From Acanthosepion pharaonis (lineage: Eukaryota; Mollusca; Cephalopoda; Sepiida; Sepiidae), in NCBI GenBank assembly GCA_903632075.3, contig CAHIKZ030004549.1, positions 412,501-476,500 on the forward strand: a stretch of DNA of 64,000 bases. Reading direction: 5' to 3'. The first letter of the stretch is position 1. Each line of letters starts with the position of its first letter. The notes under the pieces were generated by a model, which did not search any database, was not told the DNA's origin, and saw only the letters and a program-made list of their open reading frames with translations. This document shows, in pieces, positions 1-10,254 of this stretch. Made by a program: the position numbers and the translations under genes.

Positions 1-1071
1 CATACAATAAAAGAGAGGCTGCTGTATTCTGCCTTTAGACAAAACCCCTTTGATTCTAGTCATCCGAGCCACAGAACATTGGTTTGTTTTCATTGCTTTG
101 AGGTCTTTTTATGTCCTGAATTAGTTTGACAACAATCACTGGTTAAGCTTTTTTCTTCTGATTGTTCTTAAAAAATGTGGGAGTGCCAACCAGACATGAC
201 AAAAGCATTGATGTTGTAGTTTTTCAGTAATATCAGTGCACTCACACACAAAATCTTATATATTAACATCGAGGATTTTGAATGGACATGCAGAAACATT
301 CACTTCTATATATTAATATTTTTTTGTATTATTTTGACTGGATTTTATTTTGATTTATAGAAGAATGTGTTTTTTTTGGGGGTGGGGGTTTAACATTGAG
401 CTATTTATTTTTACCTCTCATTAAATACCGAGATTGGATATCTTTAGATATTAAACTAAGTGTCAGCGGAAAATTTTAATAAGAAAATTGATTGTGAATG
501 TATAGTTTTGCTTGAAGGGAAACAATTCAAATTTTGAATGATAATTTTGGTTATTGCAAATTTAATTTCTAAGCTGTAGGCTGCTAATTTTTTTATTCAT
601 TGCAAAATAAATGCCTATATTTTCATCCGGTTCCTGCAAGGAAGTCCTAGAATTACCCACAATAACACGCTTTTCATAATCATCAGTCTGTATAAACTTT
701 TACTTAATCTTTTCTTTTCCACTTCTTCTGGATGGCCATTTTTAATTAAATTATACACCAATCAACACAAAATCTGACAAATCCTTACCAATAACACAAA
801 AGCAATATAAAACATGAAGCGTAAAAAGAACAACTTGAAGTATGAATTAAAAAGCAAATTACCCAACGTCAATAAAATAGCATCAACTTTGGGGCTTGCT
901 GTATATATTTTTAAAAAAATATTATATTCGAACTGTCATGTGAAACACAATCTGAAAATGATACCAACAACATAAAAAAAAGAAAGTCTTTGAAAGCAAG
1001 AAAATAGTTTGGATCATCAAAAAGTAAAAATAAATAGTTAACAAGAAACTTTTGTTAATATTTAACCAAAC
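1..1071. other. AT-rich non-coding stretch
   Basis: No open frame of note and no recognised repeat. Homopolymer A and T runs only. Confidence 0.5.

Positions 1072-1147
<76 letters not shown>
1072..1147. repeat. (TG)n(TA)n microsatellite
   Basis: A short TG run passes directly into about 33 TA units. Confidence 0.95.
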
Positions 1148-1150
<3 letters not shown>

Positions 1151-1189
1151 GAGATAAGAACAAATAGAATAATATTCTATAATAAAAGT

Positions 1190-1280
1190 GTGTGTATAAA
1201 ATCCTAAAATAAAGTGTTTATATATATATCCTAAAATAAAATAATATATATATATATATATATATATATCCTAAAATAAA

Positions 1281-1326
<46 letters not shown>

Positions 1327-1336
1327 TAAAATAAAA

Positions 1337-1368
<32 letters not shown>

Positions 1369-1379
1369 CCTAAAATAAA

Positions 1380-1430
<51 letters not shown>

Positions 1431-1447
1431 GTCCTAAAATAAAGTAT
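1190..1447. repeat. Compound TA minisatellite
   Basis: Six spacer units built on TCCTAAAATAAAGTG alternate with TA tracts of very different length (roughly 6 to 24 units). The spacer is nearly constant while the TA part varies, so each unit carries its own expanding microsatellite. Confidence 0.9.
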
Positions 1448-2010
1448 TATTGAGAAAGAGTATACAAAAAGTCATTTTCTTAAAGAAATTTAGCATTTAT
1501 ATCATTAAATACCATTTTAATAGTTTTATGCAGTTTATCTTTTTATGAAAAGAATGTATTTATTTTTCTGTTACTTGTTGGCCTCGTTTTTCTACACTAA
1601 CTTCTGAAGTGTCAGGGTATCTTCTGGTTGAAAATTCAAAACAATTTGCTAAACATAATCATTGCTACAGTGTTTAGAATGGGGCAGTGCAGCAGTTGAA
1701 CTCCAACATGTTTAATACCCTCCTTTTCAATATTTTCTGGTGTGGCTAAGTTCAACAATACCCTGGTAACTTAGGTGTTCATACCTAGGGTCACCTGTAT
1801 TGAATCAATCAGTTATTTTTGCTTCATTTAAATTGTCAAATGCTGCAAATTTCACAATAAAATTTTGAAATATTAGAATGGGTTTGGTTTGGATACTTGA
1901 AAAATGTTTGGTTGATTTCATTTTCTTAATTTAAATAGAAATGGAAGTTTCTTTTTGGTGGGTGGATTCTGCTATCAAAGAATTTTGACAGAAAATGGCA
2001 ACAAAATGGA
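1448..2010. other. Non-coding stretch
   Basis: Nothing recognised. Confidence 0.5.
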
Positions 2011-2165
2011 CACTTATACTTAAGATCAGGAAGAGACAGTTGAAATATCTGGGGCATATAGTGAGGAAAGGAGACTTACAAAATTTGACACACAAAAGAT
2101 TTATTTAATGCAAGAGACTGGAAAACCAGGAATAACCTACCGAATGGGAGGAGAAATATTGCTGT
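2011..2165 (+). pseudogene. LINE reverse transcriptase C-terminal fragment
   Basis: The forward frame reads KIRKRQLKYLGHIVRKGDL, which matches the KRxLKxLGHxxR block near the C-terminus of non-LTR retrotransposon reverse transcriptases of the type often annotated as endonuclease-reverse transcriptase. A stop follows soon after, and the usual GRIEGKR block is degraded. The same family recurs at 4480-5085, 22010-22385, 23030-23560 and 25405-25850. It is a dead 5'-truncated copy. Confidence 0.7.
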
Positions 2166-2324
2166 GACATGAAAAGAAAACATTAATTTAAGTAAACTGA
2201 ATTTCATTTATTCATAGATTTACTGAGCATGGTCTGGATGGGGTTGGAAAGTTTAACAGAGAATCGGACAATGGTAGACACCAAATTCAATGCACCTTCT
2301 GCCACAGTGGCGATGGATAGCAAC

Positions 2325-2423
2325 AACACTGAGGATGAATTACCTCCTTTGTGTGATGAAAACACTGGGGATGAGGTATCTCCCCCACCCTGTGACAACA
2401 ATGAGGATGAAGTACATCTCCTG
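2325..2423 (+). repeat. Three 36-bp in-frame repeats in a short ORF
   Basis: Units start at 2325, 2361 and 2397, the last one partial. They lie in a 78-codon frame (2229-2465) and encode 12-residue acidic repeats of the type NTxDExxPPxCD. I recognise no protein family, and the ORF may be fortuitous because the unit length is divisible by three. Confidence 0.6.
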
Positions 2424-2689
2424 AAAAGTTGCACCAGAAGGAAACACCTGCCCCATGCATGTTGATGCTGTGATTAGATCAGTAGCGAGTGTAATAGAGA
2501 GTTAGGTCAACCCAATAAGAGATGCCTAGTTGGTTGCCTGTGGTGCTGTAAATACCAGGAGTTGCATCCTCTTTCACAATGGACTGAGAGAAGATATTCT
2601 ACTTAGATTAGGTGGTGCTGCCTATTTGCATATGAATGATACTGGGTAGGTATTAGCCAATAGTCAGCACAGGTCTGGGACTGGGAGAG

Positions 2690-3365
2690 CTATATAACAC
2701 CAGTTTTTTTTTCTCAGTCGAGAGATCACTGTCAATGTTGAGTCCCCAACCCCAGATTTGGGGTGGAGGATGTTCTTCCAGAAGATGGGTTTTTCCCATC
2801 TGAGTAGATGCTGTGGTTGTGGTATCTGTTTTGTTCCGGAGGCCTTGTCTCCTCCCTTGCGTTCCGGCCACCGTTGTGTAATATCTGTTATGTAATGGTG
2901 GTATCACCGGCTATGACTAGCTTAAACAAGCTAAGACCAGCTTAGACCAGTGGCTCAAGTGGAAAAATTCAGGTTCCTATCTTAAAAACCGACCTTGTGT
3001 CACAACCTGTCTCGGTGGAGGGGGGTGGGATTCAAGGTAAATCTTGCACTCTCAATGTACAGGGGCTCTTCCCTGTACCCTGGGGGCTCTCCTTCTGGAT
3101 TCTTCTGGGGGGGATTGGCAGAGGAGAAGAAAGGGGTTTTTCCTGTTGGCATAGATGCTGCAGTTGTAGTATCTGTTCCATACTGAATGCTTTCTCTCCT
3201 CTCTTGCGTTTCCCACTATTGTATGACATCTGTTCCTTAGCAGTTGTAAGAGTGGCTATGACTAGCTTAGACAAGCTCTGACCAGCATAGGCAAACTAAG
3301 ACCAGCAGCCTGAGTGGAAATATTCAGGTCTCCACGTTAAAAAAACAACCTTGTGTCACTTCTTG
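2690..3365 (+). repeat. Diverged tandem duplication, about 340 bp unit
   Basis: Copy 1 (about 2700-3000) and copy 2 (about 3045-3365) share an ordered series of blocks: a GTAGATGCTG block, a TCTCCTCTCTTGCG-like block, a GGCTATGACTAGCTTA block and a final CCTTGTGTCAC block. The two copies differ considerably. The region is less AT-rich than its surroundings. Its origin is unknown. Confidence 0.7.
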
Positions 3366-3624
3366 TGCAGACATGTGAAAATCAGACAAGATGAACACAG
3401 AAAATTACATTTTTTGCTATTTCTGTTTTCTCTCATGACAGACTAAGAAACCAGATCTTTCATTCAGCTAGCACGAACACCGAATGCTCCTCATATATCT
3501 CTGATAATGACTGTCACTCTCACTGGCTCTTACATGAGGATTTTTTTAAACCACCCACTTGGTCTGAAAAAAACAGAAGAAAAAATATCACAAGACAAAT
3601 TTGTCAAGCAATCTCGAGTTTATG

Positions 3625-3626
<2 letters not shown>

Positions 3627-3689
<63 letters not shown>
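3627..3689. repeat. (TA)n microsatellite
   Basis: About 30 TA units. Confidence 0.95.
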
Positions 3690-3692
<3 letters not shown>

Positions 3693-4479
3693 ATAACTGG
3701 AACAGATATAGACAGATTGCTAAATAATAATGGATTTAGCAGCTAATGTCATATACAATAAGAAGATAAAAAAGGGAGAATTAAAAAACATTAGAAATTG
3801 TATTCAAAGTCTCATATTAGATGTGTTTCTGGTCTGGTCTGCTTTGCCATGAATCAATTCTTGTGGAGACAATGTTCTTGAGGTCAGCTTCATAAAAATC
3901 ATGTAGAAGACGATTGTCTGTTTGGAAACTGTAGTCTCTGTCTACTTTCTTTGCAAAGTCATTTTAAAGACATCTGATCAGTTTGGAAGCTTTTGACGGT
4001 CTCATCGTTTGGCACTTATTTTTTCAAAAACTGTGCCTAAAGTTGGGTCTTGCTGATTATTGTTATCTTTAGTGGACTCTTCCAAAATGAGCCCTGTTGG
4101 GCGTCAATGTAACTAAGGGAAGATAACCCATATTTTCTATACTTTCTGCATCTCTGACTGTGATTGTCACTCTCTCCAACTGCCTCTGTAACTTTCTCTA
4201 CATCTCTGAATGACAGCTCATTAAAATGTATATGAAGGCCTTTTATCATTTTTGTTTACATTTATTGTATTGTATCTTGTATATGATTTGTTTGTAATCT
4301 ATATATTTCTGTTGTGGGATTGATGATGTCTTTTTAACCCTCAAGACTAAATTACATATAAAAATACGTACATTCAGACAAGGCTGATGCATCACCAGAA
4401 CAACGTTAAAAAACAAATCCATATAAATTAAAATTTAGTGAAATGAACAAATTAGACAACTTGAAGGTATGACAGATAA
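3690..4479. other. Non-coding stretch
   Basis: Nothing recognised. The 70-codon reverse frame at 4037-4249 has no family resemblance. Confidence 0.5.
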
Positions 4480-5085
4480 ATTTCTTTCTTTTTCTCTGCC
4501 ATGTCCTTTCAGGACGTAGGTGATCATGGCTCTCCACTTCCACCTATCCCTTGTAGGTCACAATAAGTTTTAGCCCTTTGCTACTTCCCACAAGCATTGT
4601 TCTGTCATCCACTTGCTTAAGCCCTCTATGTATATCATGCATTGCTTTCCCTTGTCTCTCTTTCCCTCTATTCGACCTGTGAGTATCAGATTCTCCAAGC
4701 CCTCCTTTCTCATTACATGTCCCAGAAATTTCAGCTGCTTCTTCCTGATGTTAAGTAAAAGCTTCTTCCTAGTTTGCATCCTCTCCAAAACCTCATTGTT
4801 GCTCACATGCTCAGTCCATGATATCCTTAGCATCCTTCTGTAGAGCCATACCTCTGCCACCTTGAGTTTCTTCTTCATCTTTCAAGAGACCATCCAACAT
4901 TCACTGCCATAAATGAGGAGAGATGTCATGTAACAGTTCAGAACTCTTTTTTTTTTTTTTTTTTTTTTTTTGCTACCAAAAAAACCCTATCTCATAATAC
5001 TCTGCCTAGCTTTTGAAATACATCTTTGGCCATCCCAATGCATCTTTGGATTTGTGTGCAACTTGCCATCCTCTAATGGAACATG
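4480..5085 (-). pseudogene. LINE reverse transcriptase C-terminal region, broken
   Basis: On the minus strand, from about 5085 down, degraded frames carry the end of a non-LTR reverse transcriptase: an RVLNCY / LLIYGSECW block (family form KCYVWxxLLYGCETW), then WLYRRMLRISWTEHVSNNEVL, KKQLKFLGHVMRKEGLENLI and TGRIEGKR. This order is characteristic of the thumb and C-terminal part of RTE/craniofacial-type LINE proteins. An A-run on the coding strand (T-run near 4949-4971) interrupts the frame and a stop precedes the longest frame. The 3' end lies near 4480. The copy is inactive and 5'-truncated. The clade assignment is approximate. Confidence 0.85.
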
Positions 5086-6795
5086 TTCTGTTAATTATTA
5101 CATTTCAGACAAAATAAAACCTTACTGAAAATTAATCTCTATATATAAAACACAGGATGTCACTATCTGTTTGTCCACCTGTCTGACTGTGTGATACCTT
5201 TTCACTAGAGATCCATCCAACTGATTTTTACCAAACTTGGCACATACATTGTACAATGTAAGAGATACATTCTTAGCATAAAAGTCGATAATTTTTAAAA
5301 ATCAATAATCGATAGAGCTGATCAAAATCGATAAATCCAATTTTTTTCCTCCAGTTTTATTCAAACTTGGTATGTAGGTTACTTACATCATGACGAGCTC
5401 AACAGTAACTCATTTTTATTTCTACACCGCTGCATTTAGTGAAAAACCACGAAAGAAAAGAAAAATTGATTTCAACACAAATTTTAAACTAAAAACTCCC
5501 TCAATTTTCAGGCAATCTAATACAAACTTCACTCAATTGTAGCCAACAATAAGTTGATTGTTTAACAGTCATTTAACTTGATAATTGAGTCCACCCATAT
5601 AATGAAAACCTGTGTAAATAGCGAACAATGGGGATTTTTTTTTTTTTTATTTTTCATTGATCTTTCAACCAAATTTCATCAAAATTAACAATTGCTTTAT
5701 AAATGTATCCTTTTTTACATCCCTGGTAGCACACTTACAAATTGAATTTCAAAAACTCCAAAGTAATTGTGGTCTGAAGTGGGTCTTCATATTGCTTGTT
5801 TTGTCCCTTCATGTTCTTGGCTAACTTCAATTGAATAAATACAGACAGCTTTTTTTATATCAGTAACTACATTAATTCAAAATGTTTTATTTAATGAAAG
5901 TACTTTAACGTAATCTAAACATGATGCTGTTTTTGCTCCATTCTAATTGAATGCTTTTTCTGATCGACCAGCTGAGTATGGCTGCTAGAAAGATATAATA
6001 TATTTACTGAATGGTTTCTAACTTAATATTTAATTATAATTTACGGAGAAAGATAAAAGTTATAAAGCATTTAATACATCAAATTATTAACCTGCAAAAT
6101 CTCAAGTTTTAAGCATCTTTAGTTAATAAGTCATTATAAATTTTATGCCTATCAAGTAGCACATTTATTCAAATAGATTTTTTTCTACTAAATTATTTTT
6201 AATATACCTGTATCTACAACTATATAAATGCACTAGGTATGAACAAAAGGACAGAGTATTATGTAGTCAATCCATGTGGAGTTCGAGTAGCTGCCAAAGT
6301 AGTTGTTAAGAAAACTTCCTGTGTTGATTTCCTGTCATACAAAAAATTCTCTTCCTAAGAAGAAAAATGAATTTAGAAAAAAAAAAAAAAACAATTTTTC
6401 ACAAAAGCACCTCCAATAATTTGGAGAAAATCAAAATTTTTGGAGTTCTGCTTTGTCTTCTTTGTTCTTTCCTTTACATTTTACTTTGGAAATGAGTTGA
6501 ATACTTTCACAACGCCAAACTTCTCATCGCCCCACTCGATTTGTTTGTTCCCTCTGTAATTGATGCTCTCACCTGGAGGCTCAAATTCACAGGCTTTTTT
6601 TTTATCTCTTCACTTTTATTGCTGTAAGATCTAAGAAATTGTTGCCTTCTGTTCGCATCTACAGGTACGTAGAAATAAGCGTTCTGAATAAACATTGACT
6701 AGGGTCAATAGCTTTACTCTAAACCATTTTAACCTTGCCAGCTTTGAGTAAACTCACTTAGATCTGAACAGTTATGCCTAAAATAGAATGTGAGA
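5086..6795. other. AT-rich non-coding stretch
   Basis: A segment near 5140-5240 (short TATATA-AAACACAGG start, then several TCTG/TCTGT blocks) looks like the edge of a dispersed repeat. The remainder shows no coding or repeat structure I can identify. Confidence 0.45.
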
Positions 6796-6823
6796 TTGTG
6801 TGTGTGTATATATATATATATAT

Positions 6824-6855
<32 letters not shown>

Positions 6856-6865
6856 ATATTGTGTA

Positions 6866-6905
<40 letters not shown>
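6796..6905. repeat. Compound (TG)n/(TA)n microsatellite
   Basis: Three alternating TG and TA blocks separated by ATTGTG. Short frames across it are simple-sequence artefacts. Confidence 0.95.
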
Positions 6906-6909
<4 letters not shown>

Positions 6910-7300
6910 GAATTTATTCTGAATATACCAATCCTATACTTGTGTGTGTATATGTCACCACAAAATGTATCCTTTCCGGTTACATCTTTAATGTGTTAGA
7001 CATCCGAGAACATTCATATTTCTCTCACTTAAACTGTCTTTGACCCCCTCTTTAAAACTTCTCTCTGTTAAATTTTAATCCCCCTTCATCATTAGACCTG
7101 TCTGTTACCCCTCTTTATAGCTTTCTTTTACTCTAACATTCGTCCCACACTCTCATACATACACTCTCACTAAATTTTATTTTTTATTCTCAGAGGTTTT
7201 TTTTTTGTTTTCTTTTAAATTTGTAGGTCTGATGAATTGGATCCTATTTACAATTCCAATGCAATAAATTATGACCGTGGAATATTAGTGTTTAAGACTT

Positions 7301-7302
<2 letters not shown>
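6906..7302. other. Non-coding stretch
   Basis: Pyrimidine-rich central part. Nothing recognised. Confidence 0.5.

Positions 7303-7348
<46 letters not shown>
7303..7348. repeat. (TA)n microsatellite abutting the Penelope-like terminus
   Basis: About 22 TA units immediately next to the terminal repeat that starts near 7349. Confidence 0.95.
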
Positions 7349-7350
<2 letters not shown>

Positions 7351-7364
7351 GTTGGATAGATGTG

Positions 7365-7410
7365 AGTTTGTGACCCTAGGTTTCACGCTTTAGCGATCGT
7401 CAGACAAACT
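7365..7410 (-). ncRNA. Hammerhead ribozyme, type I, 3' terminal repeat
   Basis: Read on the minus strand: stem I AGTTTGT (7410-7404), core CTGACGA (7403-7397), stem II TCGC-TAAA-GCGT (7396-7385), core GAAA (7384-7381), stem III with ACC pairing GGT across a TAG loop, then C17 at 7372 and the stem I partner ACAAACT (7371-7365). Stem I is a perfect 7-bp helix. Cleavage is expected between 7372 and 7371. The oddity is a U.U pair at the base of stem II, also found in related copies. It lies in the same sense as the Penelope-like coding region, so it would self-process the element's transcript. Confidence 0.85.
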
Positions 7411-7819
7411 GAATAATTTTTTAAAATTTTGGGCTCATGTAGATTGCGTGCATTTGTGTTATTATGGAAGTGGTGGGGGAAATGTCATCGTACTAACGCA
7501 GACACATATACATACTTGGTCATCCGTCAGGACTCATACATATATAAACACATGTGGGCAGTTTCGGATATGACATATGTATGTATACGGGTGGTGTTGT
7601 GTCTATACATATACATTTGTATGTTGAAATTCAAAGATTGGAAGTGTAGCGAAAATTTCTCATGAATGTATACATGTCATATTTTTATTTTTCCACTCTA
7701 TAATATTTTCTCGCATGTATGTATATACATGTGGTGGGGTTGGTGTAAAATTATGATTTGTAAAAATTATTATTATTTATATTTATTTTTAAATTTTTGA
7801 AAAAAGGGGGTTTATTTGT

Positions 7820-8940
7820 TATATTTAAAGCTGGTTATTTCTTTGTTTTTGATGACTGTGTATATGTAACAGGTAGAAATTTGTAATCCTTATTGGTTAT
7901 TTTATATGGTGATATTTAATATGCTGGGTGAGAGGGTAGTTTGTTAATAATTATAGCGGGTCGATATGATATGATGTGATAGTAATGTTGCAAGGGATTG
8001 GAGACAATGATAATATAATTAGCTAATAGTTGTTGTAAATTGGTAGAAGTGATTAGTAATGGTGGTGGGAGAATGATAAAACCATAAATGTAGTTATAGT
8101 GGTGGTAGCTTGAACTAAAAAGTGGTTGTTGGTGTTTTATTTTATTTTATTATATGTATTAATTTATTTTGGTATAAATTCTGATAATAGGTATTCTGTA
8201 TAAAAATATGGTAGTTGAAGATTGCTATAAATTTTAATTTACAAAAAACCTTATTGTTATTATATTAAAGCTGGTTATTTCCTTGTTTTTTTAGTTTTTT
8301 GATGACTGTGTATATGTGACTGGTAGAAATTTCAGTTTGTAATCCTTATTGGTTATTTTTATGGTGGGTTTATATGGTAATGGTAGATGTGGTGTGATAG
8401 TAATATGTAAGGGGTTTGGTGGCAATGATAATATAAGTGGTTAATATTTATTGTAAATTGTTAGTAGTGATTAGTAATGTTGGTGGGAGAATAATAAAAA
8501 CCTATAAATGTAATTGTGGTGCTAGCTTGAACTAAAGAGTTGTTGTTGGTGTTTTATTTTTTATTTTCTATATTTATTTGTTTATTTTTATTTATTTTGG
8601 TATGAATCCTGGTAATGAGTATTTATTCTCATGGTCACATATGGAAATTATATCTGATCTTATTGTTTTAAGGTATTAAATATGCTGGGGGAGTAATATA
8701 CGTTAATGATTATAGTGGATTTATATGTTAATAGTAGATGTAATGTGTAAGTGATGGTGTTGGTGGTAATGATAATATTATTAGTTAATAGTTATTGTAA
8801 AGTGGGAGAAGTGATTACTAATAGTGGTGCAATGATAATGATAGATGCAATTATTGTGATGGTATCTTGAAATTAAATTGTGATTGTTGGTGGTTTGTCT
8901 TTTTTATCTGTTTGGTATGAATTCAGATAATAAGTACTTG
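7820..8940 (-). repeat. Triplicated 3' non-coding region of the Penelope-like element
   Basis: Three direct copies start near 7820, 8263 and 8680 (the third is partial), each about 360-440 bp. Shared landmarks are AAAGCTGGTTATTTC, GATGACTGTGTATATGT, AATCCTTATTGGTTATT and TTAGTAATGNTGGTG. They lie between the coding end and the terminal repeat. I see no coding potential. Confidence 0.8.
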
Positions 8941-8949
8941 TTCTCATGC

Positions 8950-9375
8950 CTACATTTGGAGATTATCTCTGATTTTTTTGTTTAGTAAATTATTTTGCGG
9001 TTTGTGTGATATTATTGCTACTTTTTCGTGTAGGCAAAGTAGGCATTTTTTTGTAATGTTGCTGTAGGCAGAAGCTTTTTTCAATATTTCCCAACTTATT
9101 GTTGGTGTGATATTTTTGTCTTTTTGCTGCCATATGTATGTAGAAAGTGTTGTGCTGTTCGAATATTTCCTGTTGTTGAATGAAAGGTTGTGATTGTTAT
9201 TCCTCATCTTGAATGGACCTTCGGTGGCACCGATGTAGTGCATTATGTTGTTGTTTGCACTTACCTTGGCCTTGTATATTGTGTTCGTAAGTTGGCAATT
9301 TCCCTGGAGTGGACATGTTGTTCTATTTCTGCAGTTGCATATTGGATCCTTGCTTTCATTTTTGTAGGTTGTCAT
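8950..9375 (-). pseudogene. GIY-YIG endonuclease domain of Penelope-like element
   Basis: A 141-residue frame. A cysteine cluster (CNCRNRTTCPLQGNC) precedes NTIYKAKV (degenerate GIY) and HYIGATEGPFKMR (YIG plus the catalytic-type arginine), followed by a conserved histidine in NNNHNLSF and a C-terminal CLLCLHEK block containing the conserved glutamate. This is the nuclease that nicks target DNA in Penelope-like elements, with its extra Cys motifs. The domain itself looks complete, but it is separated from the upstream RT frame by a one-base shift in an A-run near 9375 (the two frames overlap by four bases). It belongs to the broken element 7349-9912. Confidence 0.82.
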
Positions 9376-9802
9376 TTTTTGTTGTGGCTTTTGATTATTT
9401 CTATTATGTTTTTTGTGCAGCTGTAACTGATCTTTACGTTATTTTTGTTAAATATTTTTGATAATTTGTTTGTTTCAGTGAAGTGTTTTTCTATTAAGTT
9501 TAGGAATATCTTGCCTATGTTCGTTTTAACGGTTTTGTTATATGGTGGATTAAACCAGATGATGTTTCTCTTTCTGTTTTTGTGTTTTGGCTGTGGAGGT
9601 ATATATTGTAGTTGTTGTGTGTAACCACTTGCTTTTAGTGCTTCGGTGTATGGTGCTTTTTTGCTATTGAAAATGTGTATGTTAGATGAGTTCTCAGATA
9701 GTCTGTGGCTGATTGATTTTGGTATTTGTTTCATGACAGAAGGTGGATGGTTGGAGGATGTGTGTATGTAAGTTGGGGTGTCATTTTCTTTTTTGTACGG
9801 TT
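9372..9802 (-). pseudogene. C-terminal end of Penelope-like reverse transcriptase
   Basis: The minus-strand frame opens upstream of the first Met at 9734: residues SNHPPSVMKQIPKSISHRLS read across it, then KASGYTQQL, KNRKRNIIWFNPPY, KTNIGKIFLNLIEKHF and NVKISYSCTKNIIEIIK. These are the conserved linker/thumb blocks between RT and endonuclease in Penelope-like elements. The catalytic palm is missing because the element is truncated at about 9802, where the inverted terminus starts. A stop occurs at the A-run where the nuclease frame takes over. The start codon used by a frame finder is not biological. Confidence 0.83.
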
Positions 9803-9811
9803 AAATTATTC

Positions 9812-9857
9812 AGTTTGTCTGACGATCGCTAAAGCATGAAACCCAGGGTCATAAACT
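9812..9857 (+). ncRNA. Hammerhead ribozyme, type I, inverted 5' terminal repeat
   Basis: Same architecture as the copy at 7365-7410 but on the plus strand: stem I AGTTTGT 9812-9818, CTGACGA 9819-9825, stem II 9826-9837, GAAA 9838-9841, stem III ACC/GGT around CAG, C17 at 9850, stem I partner ATAAACT 9851-9857 (one G.U wobble). A substitution (GCGT to GCAT) weakens stem II. Predicted cleavage is 9850/9851. It is antisense to the element's coding strand. Confidence 0.8.
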
Positions 9858-9882
9858 CACATCTATCCAACTAAATATGTTA

Positions 9883-9908
9883 GCTCTATCTCTGATATTG
9901 AGCACTTT
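9883..9908 (-). other. Conserved block of Penelope-type termini
   Basis: On the minus strand the block contains GTGCTCAATATCAGAGATAG. Closely similar blocks occur near 36365-36390, 56574-56590 and 62789-62813, always beside a hammerhead-like unit, and weaker ones near 20968-20992 and 36853-36880. It may be a promoter or priming sequence of the terminal repeat; function unknown. Confidence 0.6.
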
Positions 9909-9912
9909 CTAA

Positions 9913-10198
9913 TAAGTACCACGCATATAATATATAAATAATTATATATATATTTATTTATATTTATATACACACACTTTTCACATATATATAAGCAGCA
10001 TATCTTCATTTAAGCATGTTTGGTTGAATAATCTAGACATATTATCTCTATTTTAATTTTAAAATTTGTATAATACATATTATATGATCGGTTTATTCTG
10101 AGCCTTACAAAAGGAATGTGGCTAGAATTCAAGTTGACCTCCTTCTATTTAAAAAATAAAACCTTTAGCACATTGTTTCCATTATTAAATAAAATAAG

Positions 10199-10203
<5 letters not shown>
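9913..10203. other. Repeat-edge sequence
   Basis: Near 9990-10035 is a GCAGCATATCTTCATTTAAG / TGTTTGGTTGAATAA segment that also starts the foldback units at 10803, 12981, 19614 and 33895. Nothing else is recognised. Confidence 0.45.
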
Positions 10204-10237
<34 letters not shown>

Positions 10238-10246
10238 TAGTGTGTG
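10204..10246. repeat. (TA)n microsatellite
   Basis: TA tract of about 15 units followed by TGTGTG. Confidence 0.9.
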
Positions 10247-10254
10247 TATGTATT

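Larger units (their letters stand above)
7349..9912 (-). mobile_element. Penelope-like retroelement remnant with inverted hammerhead-bearing termini
   Basis: A 2.56-kb unit bounded by inverted repeats of about 75 bp (about 7349-7418 and 9803-9873). Inside, on the minus strand, are the C-terminal end of a reverse transcriptase, a GIY-YIG nuclease domain and a 3' region of three long direct repeats. Terminal repeats (pLTRs) in direct or inverted orientation, RT joined to GIY-YIG, and hammerhead ribozymes in the termini are together diagnostic of Penelope-like elements. The RT core is absent: coding sequence runs straight into the upstream inverted terminus near 9802, so the copy is 5'-truncated. 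A block at 9883-9908, outside the ribozyme, recurs at other termini in the window. Coding is broken by a frameshift, so the element cannot be autonomous. Confidence 0.87.
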
